Part shown: positions 16,648 through 25,173 of the stretch, one piece after another | How the letters are laid out: each line of letters begins with the position of its first letter | How positions within the stretch are numbered: the stretch's first letter is position 1 | Assembly: GCA_964465145.1 (NCBI GenBank) | Contig: CAYXJR010000037.1 | Span: forward strand, 1 to 40,295 | Source of the DNA: JAUVKA01 sp964465145 | GTDB lineage: Bacteria > Bacteroidota > Bacteroidia > Bacteroidales > UBA12481 | Direction: 5' to 3' | Length of the DNA stretch: 40,295 bases | Notes under the pieces: generated by a model | What the model was told of the DNA's origin: nothing | What the model saw: only the letters and a program-made list of their open reading frames with translations | Database searches by the model: none | Program-made: the position numbers and the translations under genes

Positions 16648-18804
16648 ATGAATCTACTCAACTGGAACAACCAGACATTTGCGCTGGCCGCATTTTTCAT
16701 ATTTAGCAGTATTTGCAGTATTGCTCAGACAGATGATAAGGAAAAACCCACTGCTGTTGCATGGTGGAAATTCGATAATGAGGATACTCGAAAAGTTGCC
16801 GACCATGTCACCTCGATAAATGATTCCATCGAGGGGAATTTTAGTCTGGTAAAAGGTATTGAAGGCAGAGCACTAAAATTCGATGGGTTTACAACTGTTA
16901 TCAGGCGCTCTTCTGATAAAGTACCTGAACTTTCAGGATCATTAACTTTTGAAGCCTGGGTTGCAGCTGCTACCTATCCATGGAATTGGTGTCCCTTACT
17001 GGCCCAGGAGAAAAAAGAAGAAGCAGGCTTTTATTTTGGTGTAGGACCCCAGGGACAGGCAGGTATTTTTGCATCAGTTGACGGAGTTTGGCAGAGATGC
17101 GAGACTGAAGTAAAAATTCCACTAAGAAAGTGGACCCATCTGCTTGCCAGCTTTGATGAACATGCAGGATTTAAAATATATATCGATGGGAACCTATCTG
17201 GAGAATTAAATATTCCCGGTAATCTGGTTCTGGCTTCAAAATCTGATTTATTGATTGGGATGAACCGCGAAATGACTGCCCCTTCCAACCCTGTTAGAGA
17301 ATATGCTACTCTTCCGGGATGGTTTTCATTCGATGGGATTATTGATGAAATTAAGATCTATAATGAAGCAATCCCACCGGAATCTGTTATGGAAAAGTTT
17401 GCGGCTGTCACTAACTTATTGCCTCCAGATATTCCCAAAAGGATTATGCCCAGCGGACCGGATGGCCCGGGCCGTTTTGGTGCCTATTATACAAAATTGA
17501 AATATTATGATGAATGGGATGCCTTATTCCGTGTTGGGGATTACAGTGATATAGTTGTTCAGTTCGATGGTTCTCCTATCCGTGTGGTATTTTGGCGAGG
17601 CACCCGGTATTCACCTGCCTGGGTAATGGAAAACGGACAATGGATGGCTGATCAGAGTGCCGAGTATTTCGATACAATCAATGGCTGCTTTGAGCATATG
17701 ATCGATCCCCATTGCCTATACTCGCATGTGCGGATCATTGAAAATACTCCTGCCCGGGTTGTCGTCCACTGGCGGTATATTCCGGTTAGTGTAAGGGGAC
17801 AGCTATCGCAGGTTTATGAAAAATCCGGATGGTCTGATTGTATAGATGAATATTATACCTTTTATCCTGATGGGATAGGAATCAGGAAGGTGGTACAATA
17901 TACTTCAGGCGAGCCGCTTGCCCCATCCGAGGCAATTGCATTTTGCCAGCCTGGAACAACACCTGAAGACAATGTTCAACTGGAGGCAATGGCGCTTGTC
18001 AATCTTAAAGGTGAAAGCCATGTATATTCCTGGGCAAATGGTGCTCCTGTATTTAAGAAGGGTGAAAATCCAAAAAATCCGGTAATCCAGATTATTAATC
18101 TGAAATCCCAAAATAAGCCGTTTATGATCTTTGAGCCAGAGAACAATATGGCAGTTTTTGGCATTGAACAAAGGGCTGATGCTTCTCATTTTCCCTGGTG
18201 GAACCATTGGCCGGTTGCACAATTACCCTCCGACGGAAGATATTGCCAGGCACCGGACAGAGCCTCACATTTCTCTCTGGCATGGGGTGGCCCTCCTTTT
18301 CATGATGAAAGTGGAAATATCATAAAGGCAAGGGCATCTGGCAGTGAGGGCGGCCTTAATCAGGCTGAAGTTAATATGAAAACGGTGACCACCTATTGGT
18401 CGAGCTGGCTTTACGGTGCTTCCCAACAAACGCCTGAAGAACTTGCCAGCCTTGCAAGATCTTGGGCTCAGCCTCCAACATTAATTGTTAAAGGAGATGA
18501 CTTTATCAGTAAGGGTTATGATTTTACGCAACGGGCTTATATTCTGGATTGTTCTGACAACAAATCTGATCGTTTGGAAACGGAACTTTCCGCCAGTAAT
18601 GAATCACCTGTGGTTAATGTATGTTTTGTAGTAAATGGATGGAATGTAAATGATATTTCAGTGGAGGTGGATGGACAAATTCTTGAAAAGTATACCGACT
18701 ATAAAACAGGGATAATCAAGAAGCTTGAAAAAGACGATTTGATTTTATGGATAGAAATGCAATCCGAGAAACCTTTAATTATATCGCTTAAAAAGGCTCA
18801 GTAA
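16648..18804 (+). CDS. Secreted LamG-domain protein with unknown C-terminal half
   Basis: A 718-residue exported protein. The signal peptide runs to about ICSIAQ (residue 27). Residues about 35-260 form a LamG/concanavalin-like jelly-roll domain: AWWKFDNEDTRKVADHV, GRALKFDGFTTVI, LTFEAWVAA, KWTHLLASF and GIIDEIKIYNEAIP are the usual LamG landmarks. The remaining 450 residues are rich in aromatics and look like a large beta-structured domain (GRFGAYYTKLKYYDEWDALF, VVFWRGTRYSPAWVMENGQW), which I do not recognise as a named family. Such proteins often occur in Bacteroidota polysaccharide loci. No lipobox is clear. It is separated from the susCD locus by dead genes and by two minus-strand genes, so any link to that locus is speculative. 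Confidence 0.8.
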   Translation: MNLLNWNNQTFALAAFFIFSSICSIAQTDDKEKPTAVAWWKFDNEDTRKVADHVTSINDSIEGNFSLVKGIEGRALKFDGFTTVIRRSSDKVPELSGSLTFEAWVAAATYPWNWCPLLAQEKKEEAGFYFGVGPQGQAGIFASVDGVWQRCETEVKIPLRKWTHLLASFDEHAGFKIYIDGNLSGELNIPGNLVLASKSDLLIGMNREMTAPSNPVREYATLPGWFSFDGIIDEIKIYNEAIPPESVMEKFAAVTNLLPPDIPKRIMPSGPDGPGRFGAYYTKLKYYDEWDALFRVGDYSDIVVQFDGSPIRVVFWRGTRYSPAWVMENGQWMADQSAEYFDTINGCFEHMIDPHCLYSHVRIIENTPARVVVHWRYIPVSVRGQLSQVYEKSGWSDCIDEYYTFYPDGIGIRKVVQYTSGEPLAPSEAIAFCQPGTTPEDNVQLEAMALVNLKGESHVYSWANGAPVFKKGENPKNPVIQIINLKSQNKPFMIFEPENNMAVFGIEQRADASHFPWWNHWPVAQLPSDGRYCQAPDRASHFSLAWGGPPFHDESGNIIKARASGSEGGLNQAEVNMKTVTTYWSSWLYGASQQTPEELASLARSWAQPPTLIVKGDDFISKGYDFTQRAYILDCSDNKSDRLETELSASNESPVVNVCFVVNGWNVNDISVEVDGQILEKYTDYKTGIIKKLEKDDLILWIEMQSEKPLIISLKKAQ

Positions 18805-18846
18805 TTTAGCTTGGCCTCACCATCATCAATTGAACGCAGGCAGTAG

Positions 18847-19427
18847 CAGATCAAAATCCCATATTGCAATTTGGATGATTTATATTTCTCCAAAAACAGC
18901 TTGGTGGATTTCGCAGATGAGTTTGTAAAAAAGGGTGGGAAATATCTATTTCTTGATGAAGTTCACAAATATCGAAACTGGTCACAGGAACTAAAAAATG
19001 TCTATGATTATTTTCCGCATTTAAAAATGGTTGTCACAGGTTCTTCGGCTCTGGATATTTATAAAGGAAAAGCAGATCTGAGCCGACGAGCTATCTTATA
19101 TAAAATGCAGGGCTTGTCGTTTCGCGAGTTTATTTCCTTAAAATACAATTTTGACCTTCCGGTATTTGCGCTGGATGATATTTTGTTCAAGTCATCTGAA
19201 ATAATCCCTGAAATTCTGGATAAGATTAAACCTATCAAGCTTTTTATGGAGTATCTCCAAATCGGGTATTATCCATTTTTCATGGAAGGTGAAACCGACT
19301 TTCAAACAAGGCTTAAACAAACCGTAAACAAATTGCTGGAATTGAGAACTCCTGGATTGCCGCCGACAACATAGAATTCGCTCAACAAAACAAAATTCCG
19401 CTTTGGCTTTTTGGATTTTTGTATTAA
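18847..19427 (+). pseudogene. DUF4143-type AAA ATPase remnant
   Basis: Residues encoded from 18847 match the middle of the AAA/DUF4143 ATPase family common in Bacteroidota: NLDDLYFSKNSLVDFADEF, the Walker B region KYLFLDEVHKYRNWSQELK, VVTGSSALDIYKGKADLSRR and LSFREFISL. The Walker A segment that should precede them is missing, and an in-frame stop lies at 18844-18846. At about 19350 the frame is lost. A different frame then gives the family's C-terminal end, ADNIEFAQQNKIPLWLFGFL, to TAA at 19425-19427, so a central block is deleted as well. The longest remaining frame (18871-19374, TTG start) should not be annotated as a working gene. Confidence 0.85.
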
Positions 19428-19468
19428 GCTGATTTCCTTAAAAACACCTGATCATGCAAACCCTTTGT

Positions 19469-19760
19469 TTAATTATTTTTTATTGTCATGGCCGGATTGG
19501 TTTTTGTAAGCACTATATCATTGGGCCTGGCCAATGCCCCTTCAGGATTCCCCGAGATAAAGGTATAGGTGAATATCTCGAATACTGTGGTATTTATCGT
19601 AACTCAGTTCATCGCTCACATAAACAATCAGGAATAGTGCACTGGTGATTCCCAGACTTAAGCCAAGAATGTTTAAGAAGCTGTATAAGTAATTTTTACT
19701 TATGTTCCTTAGGGCGGTTTTTAAAAGATTCTTAAAAATAGCAAGTGTTTTTTCCAACAT
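19469..19760 (-). pseudogene. MacB/FtsX-type ABC transporter permease, N-terminal remnant
   Basis: The minus-strand frame from 19760 encodes FKNLLKTALRNISKNYLYSF, LNILGLSLGITSALFLIVYV and SDELSYDKYH, the typical N-terminus of Bacteroidota MacB-like permeases. The frame ends at 19542. Another frame continues with the family's next region, NPEGALARPNDIVLTKTNP, before TAA at 19469-19471. Nothing further of the roughly 800-residue protein remains. With the ATPase relic beside it, this marks a stretch of about 900 bases of decayed genes. Confidence 0.8.
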
Positions 19761-19794
19761 TACTTAGAATACTGATAAGTTAACTTTCTGCCGC

Positions 19795-22176
19795 CTAACT
19801 TTGTAACAATGAACTCCCCAGGCCGGCCAGGGCATAAGTAATTGCTGCCAAAAGCAATACCCAAACAAAACCTGTTTCCACCGAAATAATGGTAGCCAAG
19901 GCAGTGCTGATAACCGAAAAATACCCGTTGAATGCCCATGCCCAAGGTATATCTGCCTGTCTGACTTCTGATAAATATTTTATCCCGGCAGGAAAAGCTA
20001 TCCCCATAAAGAAGCCAGTAATGCCGATCAAAACTATTGAAATCAAAATTTTTACTGTGAGCGATGCTGCAATTGTGAATGATAAAATAGTTGATAGCGA
20101 GATTGCATGGAACAGCAGCAGTATAGCAATTACAAGCGGTATCAGAAGTAGTATTTTTTTTGTAATTCGTAATAACCCGGAAAAATAACTTCCCAGGGCA
20201 GAGGCGATCAGGAGTATGCTGATGCTTGCTGCCGTAGCATAAATTGGTTGGCCGAAATAGAAGGTAAATTGCTGAATGAAAACAATCTCGACGAACATAA
20301 ATGCCAGGCCAATTCCGCTGAAATACGAGAAAACCCACATTTTATTATTGCTTCTCCAGGATTTGATAAAAAGGGGCAGGATGATAAAAATACCGGCAAT
20401 AACAATAATCTGAATAAAGGTGAAAAGAATAAGTACATATCCGAGCTCTAAGAATGGGATGCTACTCTCTCCGAAAGAGATAATTAGTTGATGAATCCCT
20501 CTCCAGCGAATATTCTGGAAGAAAAAAGGCCGGTTATCCATAGTTGGGCGCACACGAAAAGGATACTCATTAAGAAACTCTTTTTTATCTGTAGATAAGA
20601 GCAGTTCAATGTTCCTGAAAAAGGATGTATCCTGAATCAGATTATACTTCCCCCGGTTTATTTCTTCAGTTCCCGGAAGTATTAAAGGGTCGAACATCAA
20701 ATCGTTGCAAAACCGCTGCACTAGTTTTTCCTGATTTTTGCTGAATCCTGATTTTCTTACCAGAAAAGTAACAGCACTCCAACTCCTGATGGCAATGATG
20801 TGTTCACCGGGATGCTCTATGTTTTTTTCTTCGAGAAGCCGGTCTATGCTAGCCAAAAGCCGATAAGCATTTCTGACCGGATAATCCATCCAGCAACTGA
20901 GGCAAATCATCCCGTTGTCCGAGAGCTTGTCCCACATTTCATAAAAAGCCTCGATGCTTAATTCATATTGTGTTTCGACTGCATTAAGCCCTGAATTACC
21001 AAACAAAGAACCAATTATAGGGAGCTGGATCAAATCATAGCTCGATGTATCGGAAACAAGTAAAGTGCGTGCTATGGTCTGATGAAGTTTAACTTCATTC
21101 TGATCAGCAAAAGAATTTTGAAGTAAATTGAAAATTTCGGCATCGGCCTCATTGGCAATAACATCAGGGATATTATGCGATAATGCCAATGATACATTTT
21201 CTCCTGTTCCGGCATCAAGGATCAGAACATTATCAATTTTTTCAATATGATAAGGCAGGGATTGCGGGGTATAATTCAGAATGCTCGTTTTCTGTTTATC
21301 TGTAGCCGGTACAAGATACCCAATCCAATTGCCATTGTTAAAAACAGCTTTTCGCACAGGGAATGGCTTTCGATAACTAAGGCTGACACCGGGTGCATAT
21401 CGAAGAACAGGTGAGGAAACTATTTGTACTAATCCATATGGGCTGCTCTTTTCATATTCAATTGTAGCATCAGGCAGTAACAATGTTTTACTGATATCTT
21501 TATACTCCGATGGCTTTAATTTAACAGGACTAAAAGAAACGGTGAGCAAAACAACAATTGAAATAATAGCTGTGGATAACAGTAATTTTCCGGCATTCTT
21601 TGGAAAAGCAACAAGCCCACCAACCAGGGCAATAGCAGCAATAACCAGGGGCAATTGTTCAGGAAGCAATAACTGCATCATTAGTAGGGCAATAATCCCC
21701 CCAAGGCCAGAACCAACAAGATTTGCGAAATATACTTTCCCTATTTGTTTGGCAAATTTCAAAAAGCTCATGCCAATTGCCAAGGCTCCTGTAAAAAAGG
21801 GCAGGAAGAAAATAAGATAAGTAGCGAGCAAGCGGCCGGTATACCGAATATCGTGAAAGATCAGCAAAGAATCGAAGCGGATAGTCTCTGAGCCTGCCAC
21901 AATAACAACAATGGACATTAAGATAGCCGTAATGAGCAATAACAAAGGAAAAAGCAGATAGTAGTTTTGCTGGAGCCTTTGCCGAAAAATTGTCAGGAAT
22001 GTACCGGCAGCACCAAACCCAAGCAAGGCAATAGAAATAATCATATAGGCAAAATGATACCACTGGAAAAAAGATAAAATCTGCATCAACACCAATTGAA
22101 AAGCTATAATTGCTGCTGAGACCAGGCCAATAGCCATGTTGGTACGGATCATTGATATTTTGCCAGTAGGTCTCAT
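19795..22176 (-). CDS. Polytopic membrane protein with spermidine-synthase-like domain
   Basis: A 793-residue membrane protein in three parts. Residues about 10-215 hold six or more hydrophobic helices. A soluble domain (about 225-540) has a class I methyltransferase/aminopropyltransferase fold signature, VLILDAGTGENVSLAL (317-332, glycine loop 321-326), then YDLIQLPIIGSLF and MWDKLSDNGMICLSCW. The C-terminal part (about 565-793) is again hydrophobic with several helices. Fusions of membrane segments to spermidine-synthase-like domains are widespread in bacteria, and their function is mostly unknown; the usual polyamine-binding residues cannot be confirmed here. The ATG at 22176 follows a short tandem repeat and has no Shine-Dalgarno sequence; Met9 or Met14 are alternative starts. 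It lies 27 bases after an exported isoaspartyl methyltransferase gene, and the two are probably cotranscribed. Confidence 0.85.
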   Translation of the reverse strand: MRPTGKISMIRTNMAIGLVSAAIIAFQLVLMQILSFFQWYHFAYMIISIALLGFGAAGTFLTIFRQRLQQNYYLLFPLLLLITAILMSIVVIVAGSETIRFDSLLIFHDIRYTGRLLATYLIFFLPFFTGALAIGMSFLKFAKQIGKVYFANLVGSGLGGIIALLMMQLLLPEQLPLVIAAIALVGGLVAFPKNAGKLLLSTAIISIVVLLTVSFSPVKLKPSEYKDISKTLLLPDATIEYEKSSPYGLVQIVSSPVLRYAPGVSLSYRKPFPVRKAVFNNGNWIGYLVPATDKQKTSILNYTPQSLPYHIEKIDNVLILDAGTGENVSLALSHNIPDVIANEADAEIFNLLQNSFADQNEVKLHQTIARTLLVSDTSSYDLIQLPIIGSLFGNSGLNAVETQYELSIEAFYEMWDKLSDNGMICLSCWMDYPVRNAYRLLASIDRLLEEKNIEHPGEHIIAIRSWSAVTFLVRKSGFSKNQEKLVQRFCNDLMFDPLILPGTEEINRGKYNLIQDTSFFRNIELLLSTDKKEFLNEYPFRVRPTMDNRPFFFQNIRWRGIHQLIISFGESSIPFLELGYVLILFTFIQIIVIAGIFIILPLFIKSWRSNNKMWVFSYFSGIGLAFMFVEIVFIQQFTFYFGQPIYATAASISILLIASALGSYFSGLLRITKKILLLIPLVIAILLLFHAISLSTILSFTIAASLTVKILISIVLIGITGFFMGIAFPAGIKYLSEVRQADIPWAWAFNGYFSVISTALATIISVETGFVWVLLLAAITYALAGLGSSLLQS

Positions 22177-22180
22177 TTAT

Positions 22181-22201
22181 TACTGATTACTGATTACTGA
22201 T
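22181..22201. repeat. Three tandem copies of TACTGAT
   Basis: Three perfect 7-base units fill the gap between the isoaspartyl methyltransferase stop and the start of the membrane protein gene, where a ribosome binding site would be expected. Copy-number change by slippage could alter the spacing between the two genes. Confidence 0.9.
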
Positions 22202-22203
22202 TA

Positions 22204-22905
22204 TTACTTGCGTGTAAAAGGAACAAAACGGACAGGCATCAGGCTATTCGTTGTAATCTCCTCCCCTCTTTTCGTTATCATCATCAGGGTCTGTACACCA
22301 AACGGTGAGCCAACGGGAATTATCATCTTGCCACCATCTTTAAGTTGATCGATTAATGGTGGTGGGATATATGCCGAAGCAGCGGTTACAACAATGCCAT
22401 CAAAAGGGCCATATTCTTCCCAACCATAATAACCATCATCCACCTTAACTTTGACATTATTGTATTTCAAGGCCTTCAATCGCTCTTTTGCCGAAAGGCC
22501 CAGTTCTTCAACAATTTCGATGGTATAAACCCAGCTTACAAATTCGGCCAAAACAGCAGCCTGATAGCCGGAACCTGTACCTATTTCCAATACCGTATCA
22601 CCTGGTCCGACATTCAACAGCTCAGTCATATAAGCCACAATATAAGGTTGTGAGATGGTTTGCCCATAGCCGATAGTCAATGGCCTATCTTCATAGGCTC
22701 TGCTTTTATTTACGTCAGGAACGAACAAATGCCGCTCGACTGTCTTCATGGCATTCAAGGTATTCTTGTCATTAATTCCACGAGCCTTGATCTGCCGGTT
22801 AACCATATCGGTTCTTTCCTTTTCGTATTTGTTCTGGCCGGAAAGTGGAAATACAAAACCTGCCTGCAGTATAATAAGGATAAAAAAAATCAATCGTGTT
22901 TTCAT
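22204..22905 (-). CDS. pcm: Exported protein-L-isoaspartate O-methyltransferase
   Basis: A 233-residue PIMT. The family core is complete: YEDRPLTIGYGQTISQPYIV with the active-site Ser85, the S-adenosylmethionine loop LEIGTGSGYQAAVLA (106-120), and DGIVVTAASAYIPPPLIDQL. It methylates isoaspartyl residues in damaged proteins so that they can revert to aspartate. Unlike the usual cytoplasmic enzyme, it begins with a hydrophobic signal peptide (MKTRLIFFILIILQAGFVFP) ending near LSGQ, so it should act in the periplasm. That is odd because the methyl donor is cytoplasmic. The downstream gene on the same strand encodes a membrane protein with a donor-binding-like domain. Confidence 0.93.
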   Translation of the reverse strand: MKTRLIFFILIILQAGFVFPLSGQNKYEKERTDMVNRQIKARGINDKNTLNAMKTVERHLFVPDVNKSRAYEDRPLTIGYGQTISQPYIVAYMTELLNVGPGDTVLEIGTGSGYQAAVLAEFVSWVYTIEIVEELGLSAKERLKALKYNNVKVKVDDGYYGWEEYGPFDGIVVTAASAYIPPPLIDQLKDGGKMIIPVGSPFGVQTLMMITKRGEEITTNSLMPVRFVPFTRK

Positions 22906-23222
22906 AATTCCTTCTTATTTTGATCCATATAAATTTATGAAAAACAAAAGGTAAATCTTAGGTTCTGTCGCATTTTTGAAGCGAAATCCAAAATGGTAAT
23001 AGAGTTACCAAATTAGCCAGCTAAAGAACAGAGCAATTAGCCCCTGGTTTTGTGCAGGCTCAATATAAAAAAAGGATGTTCTTCCATTAAGGTTTTGTTT
23101 CCAATTGTCCTTTGAATTATTGTGTCTTTACACATAAAGTAGAGACGCAAATATGCGTCTCTACTTGGTTTTTTCGTGGGATCTTCATTATCCGGTTTGC
23201 CTATTTTCTGTATCTTTGAATT
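22906..23222. other. Divergent intergenic region without genes
   Basis: About 317 bases between the minus-strand pcm gene and the plus-strand nucleotidyltransferase gene. It contains the 13-base inverted repeat listed separately and a TATCTTTG (-7-like) box at 23211-23218 just before the plus-strand ATG. GGTTCTGTCGCATTTTTGAA (22961-22980) recalls an IS6-type terminal repeat, but no partner end is visible. Confidence 0.5.
23137..23166. repeat. Perfect 13-base inverted repeat, possible REP-like or mini-element
   Basis: AAGTAGAGACGCA (23137-23149) and TGCGTCTCTACTT (23154-23166) pair perfectly around a 4-base loop. GTAGAGACGCA palindromes of this kind recur as dispersed repeats in several bacterial groups. 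The stem is followed by GGTTTTTTC on the plus strand, so it could also act as a terminator. Confidence 0.75.
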
Positions 23223-23735
23223 ATGATGGACAAAAAGGACATAACATTCATTCTTAAAGAGAACAAGCTTCGACTTATGAAGAAGTATAACCTCACTTCA
23301 ATCGGAGTATTTGGTTCTTTTTCTCGTGATGATTTTAATGATGATAGCGATATTGATATTCTTATCGAATACGATAGTCCAATGGGAATTGAGTTCATCG
23401 ACCTGGCTTATGAACTTGAAAAACTCTTGAACAGGCCTGTTGATTTGGTTTCCAGGAAGGGGATAAAGCCAAAATACTCCTCTAATTCTGATTGGATTGC
23501 CTACGCCATTAATCCTGATACCAGCAAGAGCAGCAAAGATATTAGCGAGGTCAGGCTTGAATTAAAAAACCTGCTTACTGGCAAAACCCGGCAGTTTGAA
23601 TCCAATTCTCGATTTCAATTTACTGAGAAATCTAATTACTTCATTTCCAGCGATAATACCAGCCTGCCAATTTACGATCTGAATAGTCATCGAGAACATT
23701 TCATTGGAAATATTGGTGAGACCCAATCAAATTAG
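23223..23735 (+). CDS. MNT-type nucleotidyltransferase, orphan, with unusual C-terminus
   Basis: Residues 1-80 are a minimal nucleotidyltransferase: YNLTSIGVFGSFSRDDF, then the metal-binding pair in DSDIDILIEY. GIEFIDLAYELEKLLNRPVD follows. MNT proteins usually pair with a HEPN protein, and some of them AMPylate that toxin to silence it. No HEPN gene is present on either side. A typical MNT protein ends near residue 95-100, soon after the GIKPKY motif. This one continues with about 90 residues (SSNSDWIAYAINPDTSKSSK onward) that match nothing I recognise, which may be acquired or frame-changed coding sequence. A second Met lies one codon downstream. Eight bases separate its stop from the start of the GH144 lipoprotein gene. 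Confidence 0.75.
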   Translation: MMDKKDITFILKENKLRLMKKYNLTSIGVFGSFSRDDFNDDSDIDILIEYDSPMGIEFIDLAYELEKLLNRPVDLVSRKGIKPKYSSNSDWIAYAINPDTSKSSKDISEVRLELKNLLTGKTRQFESNSRFQFTEKSNYFISSDNTSLPIYDLNSHREHFIGNIGETQSN

Positions 23736-23742
23736 ATATGTG

Positions 23743-25137
23743 ATGAAGTACAGATTTCTCTTGATCTTCCCCCTGTTGATGCTTTTTATGACCGGAATCA
23801 CAAATTCCTGCACTAGTTCCAACCATTATCAGGACGATAAAAAGAACATATTTATCGAGGATTTAAAAACCCGGACCTTTCAATATTTCTGGAACGTTGT
23901 GGATACAACCTCATGGCAATCTGATGACCGATATCCATTCAGGCGTTTTACCAGTATTGCTGCCACTGGTTTTGGACTGGCCTCTTATCTCATTGGTATA
24001 GAAAACGAGTACATCAGTCGAAAACAGGGAGTCGAACGGGTTATGAAATCATTGCAATGGCTAAACCAGTCCGTACAGGGGCCCGAACCTTCTGGAATCA
24101 CAGGACACAGAGGCTTTTATTATCATTTCCTGAATTATGAAACAGGAACCCGATATAAAGAGGTGGAACTTTCAACGATTGATACAGGTTTACTAATGGC
24201 AGGAATTCTTGCCTGTCAATCCTATTTTGACCAACAAAACCCAGAAGAGAATAAAATCCGACAAATGGCCGATAATTTGTACCGAAGAGTGGAATGGGAT
24301 TGGGCCATGAACGGGCAAAAGACTATGGCTATGGGATGGCATCCGGAATCTGGATTCATTAGCTCCACATGGGAGGGTTACAACGAGGCTATGGTCCTTC
24401 TGATCATAGCACTCGGCTCACCCACGCATCCTGTACCAGACCGGAGCTGGGAGAGCTGGTGTGAAACCTACCGCTGGGAGGATTTTCTCGGATATCAGCA
24501 TGTGAATTTCAGTCCGCTTTTTGGGCATCAATATTCTCAGATGTTTATTGACTTCCGCGGAATCCAAGATACCTACATGGCTCAGAAGGGAATCGACTAT
24601 TTTGAAAACAGTAGGCGCGCTACTCTTGCAAGTCGGGCCTACTGCATCAATAACCCTCATGCTTTTGCCGGGTATGACAAAAACTTCTGGGGATTAACCG
24701 CCTGTGATGGTCCGGCAAATGAGACAATCGACATAAATGGTAAAAAGATGAGATTTTACACCTACCAGGCCCGGGGAGCGAGTGCAATTCAAATTGTAGA
24801 TGATGGAACCCTTGCTCCCGCGGCAGTTGGGGGATCTATCCCATTTGCTCCAGAAGTTTGTTTGGATGCATTATTTGCCATGTATACCAAATATGATGAT
24901 CTGCTCTATCAGGAATATGGCTTTAAAGATGCCTATAACATTACCTACAATTTCGGAAATGAGAATTCTAAGGGCTGGTTCGACCCGGATTATCTGGGTA
25001 TCGACCAGGGAGCAATTCTGATACAACTCGAAAACTACCACAGTGAACTGATCTGGAATTTAATAAAAAAAAACCCATACATCATCAATGGTCTTCGTAA
25101 AGCCGGGTTTACCGGAGGATGGCTTGATTTGGAATAA
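23743..25137 (+). CDS. GH144-like lipoprotein (glycoamylase domain, probable endo-beta-1,2-glucanase)
   Basis: A 464-residue lipoprotein. The signal MKYRFLLIFPLLMLF leads to a probable lipobox at TNSC (Cys23). The rest is the (alpha/alpha)6 glycoamylase domain: LKTRTFQYFWNVVDTTSW, IAATGFGLASYLIGIENEYI, VEWDWAMNGQKTMAMGWHPE, WEGYNEAMVLLIIALGSPTH and DPDYLGIDQGAILIQLENYH are landmarks of this family. GH144's founding activity is endo-beta-1,2-glucanase. The frame extends upstream to an ATG at 23704 inside the preceding gene, but only the ATG at 23743 gives a proper signal peptide. It begins the polysaccharide utilization locus; susC starts 36 bases downstream. Surface location and depolymerisation before SusCD import are inferred. 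Confidence 0.88.
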   Translation: MKYRFLLIFPLLMLFMTGITNSCTSSNHYQDDKKNIFIEDLKTRTFQYFWNVVDTTSWQSDDRYPFRRFTSIAATGFGLASYLIGIENEYISRKQGVERVMKSLQWLNQSVQGPEPSGITGHRGFYYHFLNYETGTRYKEVELSTIDTGLLMAGILACQSYFDQQNPEENKIRQMADNLYRRVEWDWAMNGQKTMAMGWHPESGFISSTWEGYNEAMVLLIIALGSPTHPVPDRSWESWCETYRWEDFLGYQHVNFSPLFGHQYSQMFIDFRGIQDTYMAQKGIDYFENSRRATLASRAYCINNPHAFAGYDKNFWGLTACDGPANETIDINGKKMRFYTYQARGASAIQIVDDGTLAPAAVGGSIPFAPEVCLDALFAMYTKYDDLLYQEYGFKDAYNITYNFGNENSKGWFDPDYLGIDQGAILIQLENYHSELIWNLIKKNPYIINGLRKAGFTGGWLDLE

Positions 25138-25173
25138 TCAATTGAACCTTGTAAATAAAAAACCAATCCAATT

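Noticed and set aside
18871..19374. Intact ATPase gene
   Set aside because: The Walker A region is missing and the family C-terminus continues in another frame, so it is a remnant.
22961..22980. IS6-type terminal repeat (GGTTCTGTCGCA)
   Set aside because: Only a resemblance; no second end, target duplication or transposase piece is visible nearby.
23223..23735. Working MNT-HEPN toxin-antitoxin pair
   Set aside because: No HEPN gene is encoded on either side.
23704..23742. Upstream start for the first GH144 protein
   Set aside because: It overlaps the MNT gene and would put 13 residues before the signal peptide.
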